Source: Pseudomonadota bacterium
Lineage (GTDB): Bacteria > Myxococcota_A > Polyangia > Polyangiales > Polyangiaceae
DNA: 64,000 nucleotides
Direction: 5' to 3'
Assembly (NCBI GenBank): GCA_023398955.1
Contig: JAEWRL010000168.1
Location: 1-64,000, forward strand
In this document: one piece after another, positions 1-7,316 of the stretch
Position numbering within the stretch: position 1 is the stretch's first letter
Layout of the letters: each line of letters starts with the position of its first letter
Position numbers and translations under genes: made by a program
The notes under the pieces: generated by a model
Told to the model about the DNA's origin: nothing
Database searches by the model: none
What the model saw: only the letters and a program-made list of their open reading frames with translations

Positions 1-231
1 CCCAGCAATTGCTACCGGAGCCGAAACTGCGACCGAATCAGCCTCCGCCGCTGAGTCGGCAACGGCAACCAGTGCAGCTGCTCACGCTGATTCGGCTGCT
101 GATGCCGCTGCAGCCACTGCTCCTGCCCCCGCATCGGCACCTGTCGCTGACGCCGCGACCGATGCGGAAGCTGCCAACAGCTATGGGGGGAGGCGTGGGC
201 GTGAAACCGCGTCCCTGGGCCCGAAGCAGCA
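1..231. other. Ala-rich open stretch, no gene called
   Basis: The plus strand stays open from base 2 to a stop at 362-364 and reads as an Ala/Thr/Ser-rich low-complexity tail. Third codon positions are mixed rather than GC-rich as in the neighbouring genes, and the last 130 bases would overlap the minus-strand gene ending at 232. It could be the 3' end of a gene that starts before the window, but nothing in it is recognisable. Confidence 0.25.
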
Positions 232-1173
232 TCACAGCGCGTCGGTGTCGACGACGAGACGGGCGCCCGGAGCCGTGCCGAGGGGCTGCAGGGACAGCCT
301 CGTGCCCCTCGTGCTCCCGGTAGCTCCCGCGGACTCCACGGTCGAGCCCTGGCCTGGGAAGTAGAACCACGCGGCGAGCCCCGCCGAGGCGATCGCGACG
401 CCCAGGGAGATATCGCCGATCATGTAGCTCTGGCGCATGGCGTCGTAGTCTTCACGGACGCTCGAGGTGCAGTCGGGGGAACACTCATCAATCTTCGACT
501 GATGGCTGCGTCCCAGGAGAGAGAAGACCCCCCAGGACGCGAGGGCAGCGGCGCTAACGCCTGTGGAAACCCAGAAACCGGCAGGGAGCGAGGAGGCTTC
601 TGTCTCGCTTGCAGCAGCGGAAGCGCCGGGCTCTCCCGCCGCCCCCAGGCCAGGCGCGCGTCCACTCCTGTCCCGCCAGCGCACGGCAACGACGCGGTTC
701 TTCTCGCCCTCGCGCACGAGGACTCCGCTCTGAACTGTCGTGCCATCGGGGAACACGAACCTAAATAGGTACTTGCCCGGGTCGAGGGCCACCGCTCGCC
801 CGTCCAAGCCATCGACGACGAGGTCCTCTCCGGAGTAGACACGGACGCTGGTCACGTCCCTGCCATGCTCACCCATCGCGGAGAAGATTACAGTGGGTAG
901 GCTTGCTTCGACGCTGCGGTAGAGCTCGACGCAGTCCTCCCGAATCGGGGGAGGGCAGTCCTCGTTGGCACCGCACGAGGTGAAGAGCTCCAAGGCGAGC
1001 TCGAGCCGACCAGCCTTCGCTTCCCGCTGACCGGTGGCGTGCGAGTCGATGCACGCAGCGACGTCTCCGCTCGCGATCCGAGAGAGGCTCGACACGAATA
1101 CCACTGACAGGAGGGCGGCTGCCCTTGTCCACTCGCTTCGTTTTCCCGAGGCATTGGTGATCCGTCTCCGCAT
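232..1173 (-). CDS. kinase-associated secreted/membrane protein of the Polyangiales type (unknown function)
   Basis: 313 residues. The frame extends upstream of 1173, but the ATG at 1173 gives a basic N-terminus followed by a hydrophobic signal segment (about residues 14-34), while the upstream part is Arg-rich and unlike real protein. The mature N-terminus has a helical, TPR-like stretch with four Cys (ACIDSH, SCGANEDCP, REDC). A beta-rich PEGA-like part follows (VRVYSGEDLVVDGLDGR, LDPGKYLFRF), then a low-complexity linker and two hydrophobic segments near the C-terminus. This layout is common in Polyangiales, often beside Ser/Thr kinases, and a kinase gene lies divergently here. A cell-envelope sensing or partner role is inference only. 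The C-terminus (APGARLVVDTDAL) resembles the end of this protein type. Confidence 0.7.
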   Translation of the reverse strand: MRRRITNASGKRSEWTRAAALLSVVFVSSLSRIASGDVAACIDSHATGQREAKAGRLELALELFTSCGANEDCPPPIREDCVELYRSVEASLPTVIFSAMGEHGRDVTSVRVYSGEDLVVDGLDGRAVALDPGKYLFRFVFPDGTTVQSGVLVREGEKNRVVAVRWRDRSGRAPGLGAAGEPGASAAASETEASSLPAGFWVSTGVSAAALASWGVFSLLGRSHQSKIDECSPDCTSSVREDYDAMRQSYMIGDISLGVAIASAGLAAWFYFPGQGSTVESAGATGSTRGTRLSLQPLGTAPGARLVVDTDAL

Positions 1174-1597
1174 TGCCTTGCCAACCCGCTGTGCAACCGT
1201 GGACGTCGGGACGACCGCTATTGCCGTTCCGCCAGAGTCCTTGCGCGCAGTCTTCCACCATTCGCCAGGATCGCGATGATGACAAGAGCCCACTGCCCGA
1301 GGCTGGCCTCCGGAACGCGCCCGGCGTGCCGTCAAAATCCTGGCGATGGTGCGCGTCGCCCGGTTTCCGCGCCGTTTCCTTCGATGGGCAGGTCCTCCGT
1401 CGTCCCAGCGCGCGGAATGGATTCTGCTTCCAATTTCACGCGTGCATTGTGACATCACACAGCTGCTTCTGCTGTCACGCATGTACGCGGTGTTCGTACT
1501 CGTGCCTGCACGCGCGGCGAGCAGCGCCGGCATCGGCGCGGCACGTGCCGCTTCGGGCGATACCATCGCGGACGGACGCATGTTACGTTAGTCGCTC
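1174..1597. other. divergent intergenic region
   Basis: 424 bases between the minus-strand gene starting at 1173 and the kinase starting at 1598. It should hold the promoters of both. A somewhat AT-richer patch lies around 1420-1470. No convincing -35/-10 pair, hairpin or RNA gene was seen. Confidence 0.5.
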
Positions 1598-3253
1598 ATG
1601 AAAGCCGCGGTCCTCGACGAGTCAGCGGGAACGGGGCCGTCTTACCGTCGGCTCTTCGAGCTCGGCTGCGGCGGCATGGCCCGCGTCTATTTGGCGGAGA
1701 GCCTCGCCTTCGGCCTTCGGAAGCTCGTGGTGCTGAAGGTGTTGAACCCAGAGTTCTGCGGTGATCCCGCCATGCACGCGGCCTTTCAACGGGAGGCGCA
1801 GCTCTCGGCGCAGATGAACCACCCCAACGTGGTCCAGGTCATGGCCGTCATCGAGCAGGCGGGCGCGCCCGCGATCGTGATGGAGTACTTGGACGGCACG
1901 CCACTGTCCTCGGTCCTGAGGCATGCGGCGAAGCAGCTCCCGCTGCGGCTGCAGATGCATATCCTCTCTCAGGCCCTGGGCGGGCTCCATCACTTTCACG
2001 AGCTCAAGGATCTCGACGGCACGCCACTGAATGCCGTGCATCGCGACGTGTCGCCGCAGAACGTGATGATCCTGCACGATGGGCCCGTTAAGGTCTTGGA
2101 CTTCGGGATCGCCAAGGTGAGCGCTCCAGACGACCACGCGACGCGCGCAGGGACCATCAAGGGAAAACTGCAGTACATGGCCCCCGAACAGCTCCTGGGA
2201 GGCACGGATCTCGATCGCCGCTCCGACATCTTCTCGGCCGGCGTCATGCTCTGGGAAGCCGCCGCTGGTCGGCGCATGTGGGAAGGCAAGACCGAGATCC
2301 AGGTGGTGCGTTCACTGGCCACGGGGAAGGTGCCGGACCTCGCTGAGGTGGCGCCCGCGACGCCCCTGTCCGTTCAGGAGATTGTGAGGCGAGCCATCGA
2401 CGTCGATCGACACAGCCGGTTCGCCACGGCCGAGGAGATGCAGGTCGCGATCGACGAGGTGCTGGCGCGTGAAGGATGGTCGGTGCAGCCGCGTGAGCTC
2501 GCGGAGTTCATGGCCGAGCACTTCGGGGAGAGTCGGCGCGACCAGCAAGAGAGGGTCAAGACAGTGCTGCGGGCCATGAGGAGCAGTGAGAGGGTTCACG
2601 ATCCTACATCGGGAACCCACTTGGTGCGGTGGCCCGCGGAGCGCTCCAGCCCCGAGCATTCGACCCCCCGCGTCTCGGGTGTTGCTGCCATCATAGCGCC
2701 TCGGCGAGCGTCCAAACCCTGGTGGTCGTGGGCACTCGCGGCCGTCGTCTGCCTCGGGCTCCTCATCGCGTGGGGGATGTGGCAGCGCCTCCAGTCCGCG
2801 GCACGACCGCCAGCGACGGCTGGGGCGCGGAACACCGTCGCGTTCGTCGTGGACGCGCTGCCCCCAGACGCCGATATCCTGTTGGATGGGAAGCGACTGG
2901 CGAGCGGGCACTATGTTGGAGAGGTACCCCGGAGCGACGCCAAGGCCGTCCTCGAGGTGCGTTCGCCCGGATACCTCAGCGTGCGTAGGGAGGTCACCTT
3001 CGCCAAGGACGTCGCCACTCGGATCGTGCTCCTGCGGGACGCGCCCGCTCCACGGGTACCAGGCTCCGCCGCGAGCTCCGCGTCCCCCGCGAGCTCTACC
3101 TCTTCTTCGCCGCCCCGAGTGTCCGAGCCTCCCTTGGTACCGGCAAAGACGAAGTCGCAGGCCGTGCGCCGGAGCGCCCCATCCCGCCACTGCGACCCTC
3201 CCTACACCTTCGGGGCGGATGGAGTGAAGACCTACAAGGCGGAGTGCTTCTAG
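1598..3253 (+). CDS. Ser/Thr protein kinase with transmembrane segment and PEGA domain
   Basis: 551 residues. The N-terminal Hanks-type kinase spans about residues 16-285. It has a Gly-rich loop (ELGCGGMARVYLAE), the ATP-anchoring Lys (VVLKVLNPE), a catalytic loop HRDVSPQN (about 147-154), DFGIAK (about 168-173) and an APEQ activation-segment end. A single membrane helix (about 374-397, WWSWALAAVVCLGLLIAWGMW) is followed by a PEGA-type beta domain (about 409-478) and a short Pro/Ser-rich tail. The kinase is therefore cytoplasmic and the PEGA part lies outside the inner membrane. The 'HRDVSPQN' form of the loop is typical of myxobacterial kinases. The LamG lipoprotein gene follows after 6 bases, so the two are probably co-transcribed. 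The substrate cannot be deduced. Confidence 0.93.
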   Translation: MKAAVLDESAGTGPSYRRLFELGCGGMARVYLAESLAFGLRKLVVLKVLNPEFCGDPAMHAAFQREAQLSAQMNHPNVVQVMAVIEQAGAPAIVMEYLDGTPLSSVLRHAAKQLPLRLQMHILSQALGGLHHFHELKDLDGTPLNAVHRDVSPQNVMILHDGPVKVLDFGIAKVSAPDDHATRAGTIKGKLQYMAPEQLLGGTDLDRRSDIFSAGVMLWEAAAGRRMWEGKTEIQVVRSLATGKVPDLAEVAPATPLSVQEIVRRAIDVDRHSRFATAEEMQVAIDEVLAREGWSVQPRELAEFMAEHFGESRRDQQERVKTVLRAMRSSERVHDPTSGTHLVRWPAERSSPEHSTPRVSGVAAIIAPRRASKPWWSWALAAVVCLGLLIAWGMWQRLQSAARPPATAGARNTVAFVVDALPPDADILLDGKRLASGHYVGEVPRSDAKAVLEVRSPGYLSVRREVTFAKDVATRIVLLRDAPAPRVPGSAASSASPASSTSSSPPRVSEPPLVPAKTKSQAVRRSAPSRHCDPPYTFGADGVKTYKAECF

Positions 3254-3259
3254 GCAACC

Positions 3260-4582
3260 ATGTCCGGAACCCGCATGAGCCTCTCCTCGCGACTGCCGGC
3301 CCTGATGGGGGCCTCGCTCAGCTGTATTGCGGCCGCCTGCTCTCTCCAGATGCCCGGAGAAGATGAGGTCTTCGGGGCGGATGGACACGGAGCCGCCGGA
3401 GCGTCTGGCGCCGACTCGGGAGCAGGAATCGAAGACGGCTCTGGCGGGGCTGGTCGTGGAGGAGCTGGCAGCGGGCTGGGCGGCGCTCACGGGGGTGGCT
3501 CCGGTGGTTCTCCATTTGGCGGCCGCGCCGAAGCGGGAGTGAGCGGCAGTGCCGAAGCGGGAGTGAGCGGCAGCGCAAGCGGCGCGATGAACGGCGGCAG
3601 TTCGAATGGCGGTGGCGACGCTGACGGAGGCAGCGGAGGCCGCGCCCGTGGCGGGGCGAGCGGCGCCCCTGGCGGCGGTGAAGCGGGGGGCGGCGTGGGC
3701 GGTGCGACGAGCGACGGAGGGAGCGGCGGCTCGATCGGCGGCAGCAGCGCTGGCGGCAGTGGCGGCGCGAGCGGAGCCGCTGCCGCGGGTTCGTCGAGCG
3801 GTGGTGCTTCCCTAGGCGGTGCAGGCTCCGGAGGCAGCAGCGGTGAAGCAGGCAGTACGGCGGTTGGCGGCGGAGGGCTGAACAGCGGCGGCGCGGGTGG
3901 TGCGAGCGCCGCTGTTCGTCTTGTCGCTCACTATCCCTTCGACGAGACCGCGGGCGACGTCGCTGCCAATGTCGTGGACGCCACCAAGAACGGCACCTAC
4001 CGCGGAGATTGCACCCATCCCGAAGGGCCGATCGCCGGCGCCGTCGGGCTCCGCAACATCGCTGGCACGAGCGGTACCACGGAGTGGGTAGAGCTCCCCG
4101 TGGGGCTCCTGAGCGAGCTCTCGGAGATGACCCTGGCGCTCTGGATACGAGACCTGTCCGATGCCCGTGCGGGCGGGCGCGCCTTCCATTTCAGCAACGG
4201 AGCCCAGCACGAGATCTACTTCGCGCCTCACGACATCCATCCGGACTCTCTACTTCCGGGGGCGCACCTTGGCGGGACCTATGGCGGCTTCGTATTCGCC
4301 GATCAGTGGAGTAGCAGTCCCGACTTCACGGACCGGCTCTGGCACCACGTCGCGGTGAGCTGGAGCAGCAGCAGCATTGACCTCTACATCGACGGCAGCA
4401 TCGTCGGCAGCACCGTAAGCCCAGGGGTCGTCCCCTCGGATCTTGGCTCGACGTCCCCCAACTGGCTCGGCAGAACCCTGGATGATGCCTTCATCGGGCT
4501 CTACGCCCAGATGGACGACCTGCGTATTTACGACAGGGCCCTCCCTGCGGCCGTGATTGCCGCGCTCTACCAGATGCAGTGA
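3260..4582 (+). CDS. stalked lipoprotein with C-terminal LamG/concanavalin-like domain
   Basis: 440 residues. A type II signal peptide ends at a lipobox (SCIAAAC), giving a lipid-anchored protein. About 175 residues of Gly/Ser/Ala-rich stalk follow. From about residue 218 to the end lies a LamG-like jelly roll (VAHYPFDETAGDVA at the start, AFHFSNG, WHHVAVSWSSSSIDLYIDGS, LDDAFIGLYAQMDDLRIYDRAL at the end). This fold binds carbohydrate or protein at the cell surface; the ligand is unknown. An alternative ATG five codons downstream is possible. It is the second gene of the probable kinase operon, and a decayed relative lies directly downstream. Confidence 0.85.
   Translation: MSGTRMSLSSRLPALMGASLSCIAAACSLQMPGEDEVFGADGHGAAGASGADSGAGIEDGSGGAGRGGAGSGLGGAHGGGSGGSPFGGRAEAGVSGSAEAGVSGSASGAMNGGSSNGGGDADGGSGGRARGGASGAPGGGEAGGGVGGATSDGGSGGSIGGSSAGGSGGASGAAAAGSSSGGASLGGAGSGGSSGEAGSTAVGGGGLNSGGAGGASAAVRLVAHYPFDETAGDVAANVVDATKNGTYRGDCTHPEGPIAGAVGLRNIAGTSGTTEWVELPVGLLSELSEMTLALWIRDLSDARAGGRAFHFSNGAQHEIYFAPHDIHPDSLLPGAHLGGTYGGFVFADQWSSSPDFTDRLWHHVAVSWSSSSIDLYIDGSIVGSTVSPGVVPSDLGSTSPNWLGRTLDDAFIGLYAQMDDLRIYDRALPAAVIAALYQMQ
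3527..3573 (+). repeat. 24-bp tandem duplication in the stalk of the LamG lipoprotein
   Basis: Two nearly identical 24-base copies in frame, each encoding AEAGVSGS. The stalk appears to grow and shrink by in-frame slippage. Confidence 0.8.
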
Positions 4583-4754
4583 GGCGACTCGCGGCGTCCG
4601 GTCTGCGGGTCCGCGGGGGACCTCGTCGAACGGACCCCCCGCCCTGGTGCGTCTGGCGACGGACCCCGTTGGACTCCACGTCGAAGGACCAGCTACAAAC
4701 TCAGCGCTAGCTAGCAGAGATGGTGGGTGGGGTTCAGGGTCTTCGACGGCCTCT

Positions 4755-4935
4755 GAGTGGCGTTTCGACATGAGCTCAACCAGGTGGATACGATCGAGTG
4801 GACCGATTGACGCGCCGCCACCAGACGACCCGAACGGCAGCTCGAGTTCGGCGCCCAGGCGCCGGTGGTGCGAAGCGCGACGGCTCCTACCGCAAGAGTG
4901 CGGGCCTTCCACTTCAGCAACGGGAGAGGCCACTC
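4755..4935 (+). pseudogene. relic of a second LamG-domain gene
   Basis: The 590-base gap after the LamG gene has no intact gene, but pieces of a LamG domain lie in order in three different frames: EWRFD (4755-4769, the usual LamG entry strand), AKRDGSYR (4870-4893, compare ATKNGTYR in the intact gene) and RAFHFSNG (4901-4924, matching the same residues of the intact neighbour). DNA at 4904-4924 is nearly identical to 4180-4200. It looks like a tandem paralogue destroyed by deletions and frameshifts. The rest of 4583-5172 shows nothing else that I can name. Confidence 0.6.
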
Positions 4936-5172
4936 ACGAAGCCCATTGGTTGCTCGGCTAGCCGCCCTGGGGCGCCTCGAGAAAGCTGGAGGACTGTTGG
5001 GGGGCCGGGCATCATCCCGACCGACTCGGGGCAATCGCCGAGCGCCGCGTAATCACTGCAGTGGGCGGCTCCGTCGGGCTCGAGCGGTCAAGCGCAGCGC
5101 TTGGGATGCAGCGCATGGCCGTGCGCCGCTCGAAGCGTTGCCCTTCCGGGACGGATACTGCACCCTGGTCGC

Positions 5173-6408
5173 GTGATCGACCGCTATTCCGTTGCTGGCT
5201 ATCGCTCCTTCTATGGGCGCGCCGACGTGGAGCTGGCCCCGCTCACGCTCGTTTATGGTCGCAACTCGTCGGGCAAGAGCGCTTTGGTACGCGCCCTCCC
5301 ACTGCTTCACGCCTCCATGAGCTTCCGTGGTCCCCAGCCGCTGGACCTCGGCGCACCCGTCGTTCGAGGCACACCCTACGCCGAGCTTGCGTCGCTCGAC
5401 AGCGACGAGCGCCTGATGTCGTGGTGGGTAGCGGCTGGCCAATTCGAGCTCGAGGTGAGCATTCGGGATCTGGCTCCATCGGCGGGACAAGTCGTCGATG
5501 TATTGCGCTATCGCTCCGCGGATCGAGAGGGCAGTATTCGATGGACCCTTCAAGACGACGTCTATGAAGTGGTGGAGGACGACCAGCGACGCTCACTGAA
5601 GCTTCGCTTCAATGGGCTGACACCCAAGGACGTTGCTCTGGATGGTATAGACGCGGGCATTGCGCCGATTGTGGACACCACCATCGAATGGCTCTGCGCC
5701 AAGCGTGAAGCATCGGGAGAGTCCGCGGAGCCGTATACGCTGACTGCGGGCGAGCATCGGGGCAGAAATGCGCGGGTGCGGCTGGCGTTGGACCGCCGCA
5801 AGGGGAGCCGCTTGCTTGCCTGGGTTGACCGCTGCCTCCGCCGTGTCACGGACCATCGATTGGAAATCACCGAAACCGGACCCGGAGTCGAGGCGTTCGT
5901 TCTTCGCACTGGCAAGGGGGACCGCGGTCCACTCGTGCGCCTCGCCAACACGGGGGAAGGGGTCGCACATGTGCTGTCGGTGCTCGAGGCGCTAGGCCGC
6001 GCTGTCGTCGAGCCGGGTGATCGCGTTCACGTGATCGAACAGCCCGAGCTTCATCTACACCCCCGTGCCGAGGCGGAGCTTGGAATGGTAATGGCGGGAG
6101 CCGCTGAGGGAACGGCAACCGATCGCTTTCTCATTGAAACGCACTCCGACAATCTCCTCTTGGGAGTCCAGCTCGCCATTGCGGAAGGGCGGCTCGATCC
6201 CAAGCGCGTCCGCCTGTGCCTAGTGGATCAAGACGAGAAGGGGCGCTCCACCGTGGAGCTAGGGCGCTTCGACGCGGATGGAGCTATAGACGTGGGAGTT
6301 CGCCGTCCCTTCGAGGAGGGTACGGAGCTCGCGCGACGGCTGGTGGCAACACGCTTGACGCGCCAGTCGGGCGCGAAGGGCGGCGCAGAACGGGCTGGGT
6401 CGAAGTGA
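5173..6408 (+). CDS. AAA15-type (AriA/DUF3696-like) ATPase of a putative defence operon
   Basis: 411 residues. The GTG at 5173 is chosen because the family homology begins there (VIDRYSVAGYRSF) and the upstream frame is not protein-like. The Walker A motif GRNSSGKS is at residues 29-36. A degenerate ABC-type signature (LANTGEGVAHVLSVLEAL) is followed by Walker B (VHVIEQPELHLHP) and an H-loop region (FLIETHSDNLLLG). This is the layout of the AAA15/DUF3696 ABC-like ATPases found in OLD nucleases and as AriA in PARIS anti-phage systems. There such ATPases sense an infection cue and control a TOPRIM partner. The stop codon overlaps the ATG of the next gene. Third-position GC looks lower than in the flanking genes, suggesting transfer. 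Exact family placement was not tested. Confidence 0.85.
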   Translation: MIDRYSVAGYRSFYGRADVELAPLTLVYGRNSSGKSALVRALPLLHASMSFRGPQPLDLGAPVVRGTPYAELASLDSDERLMSWWVAAGQFELEVSIRDLAPSAGQVVDVLRYRSADREGSIRWTLQDDVYEVVEDDQRRSLKLRFNGLTPKDVALDGIDAGIAPIVDTTIEWLCAKREASGESAEPYTLTAGEHRGRNARVRLALDRRKGSRLLAWVDRCLRRVTDHRLEITETGPGVEAFVLRTGKGDRGPLVRLANTGEGVAHVLSVLEALGRAVVEPGDRVHVIEQPELHLHPRAEAELGMVMAGAAEGTATDRFLIETHSDNLLLGVQLAIAEGRLDPKRVRLCLVDQDEKGRSTVELGRFDADGAIDVGVRRPFEEGTELARRLVATRLTRQSGAKGGAERAGSK

Positions 6409-7316
6409 TGTTGCTCGTCCTGGATGAAAGTGTGACCGAGGCTCCCTTCGTTCCAGAGGTCCTGGCGCTCTGGGCGCTGGCTTATTCAGGGCGGCACCGC
6501 GTCATGCCACATCCCTCCGCTGAGCAGAAGCACCGGGATTGGTGCCAGCGCCAAGACCCCGACGTGCGAGCCATGGTCGAGTATGGAAACGAGGCGTCGT
6601 TGCGCGCCGAGACGACGAATCCTGCTCGCCTGCGTGCGATAGTGCGTGGCGGCCCCTCCGACTGGGCAGCAGATCCTCTCGAGCTGAGTCCCTTCGAGGC
6701 GCTCTCCTTTGCGCTGCGTCCTGTCCATCTCCTGTGCGAGAACGAGGCTTCCGATTGGAGCTTCCTGCTTCGTATGGCTGGTCCAATCGACGCTCGCCGA
6801 TTGCGACGTTACCAAGAGCTGGACTACATCGTGCTGCACGGGGGAGGCATCGACGAGGTGCGCAGGGGTATTCGGGACCGCGCTAGCGATCCGCAGCGAT
6901 GCCGTCTCGTTGCTGCCTTCTTCGACAGCGACGCGAAGGAACCCGCGAAGCCGAGCACCGCTGCGGAACGAACCCGCGAGGCATGTGGCGTCCTCGTGCA
7001 CCATATGCTGTCGCGGCGCGCCATCGAGAACTACCTTACCCTGCCTGCTTTGCGCAAGTGGGCCCACCACCCCCGCGTGCCAAGGCGCCAGCGCCGCCTC
7101 GACAGACGCGACATGAAGGTTCGGGCGCTCGCGGCGAAGTCGCGCGACGAACGCGACCATATCGACATGAAGCAGGCCGTTGCTCCCCGCATTGCACAAC
7201 TTTTCGCTGACGATTACTACGCGCCAGAGCTGGATGGAGCAGACGACGGAGAGCTCACCGAGTTCATCCGTACAGTCATCGACACGGTTGGGGCTTCGAC
7301 GGGGGACCTTCTGTGA
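6408..7316 (+). CDS. DUF4435/TOPRIM-like nuclease partner (AriB-like)
   Basis: 302 residues from the ATG at 6408, which shares its A with the TGA of the ATPase gene; the longer upstream frame is only overlap with that gene. Family features are an acidic strand end (VHLLCENEASDWSFL, Glu111/Glu113), an Asp-x-Asp motif after a hydrophobic strand (LVAAFFDSDAK, Asp173/Asp175) and SRRAIENYL (residues 202-210). This order (Glu, DxD, R-x-IENY) fits TOPRIM/DUF4435 proteins such as AriB, the toxic tRNA-cutting effector of PARIS, and class 2 OLD partners. Its likely role is an infection-triggered nuclease held in check by the adjacent ATPase. Identity as AriB proper is inference. The stop overlaps the next start by four bases (GTGA). 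Confidence 0.72.
   Translation: MLLVLDESVTEAPFVPEVLALWALAYSGRHRVMPHPSAEQKHRDWCQRQDPDVRAMVEYGNEASLRAETTNPARLRAIVRGGPSDWAADPLELSPFEALSFALRPVHLLCENEASDWSFLLRMAGPIDARRLRRYQELDYIVLHGGGIDEVRRGIRDRASDPQRCRLVAAFFDSDAKEPAKPSTAAERTREACGVLVHHMLSRRAIENYLTLPALRKWAHHPRVPRRQRRLDRRDMKVRALAAKSRDERDHIDMKQAVAPRIAQLFADDYYAPELDGADDGELTEFIRTVIDTVGASTGDLL

Noticed and set aside
6216..6407. N-terminal extension of the TOPRIM-like protein inside the ATPase gene
   Set aside because: It would overlap the ATPase gene by 190 bases; the ATG at 6408 gives the usual stop/start overlap and protein-like sequence.
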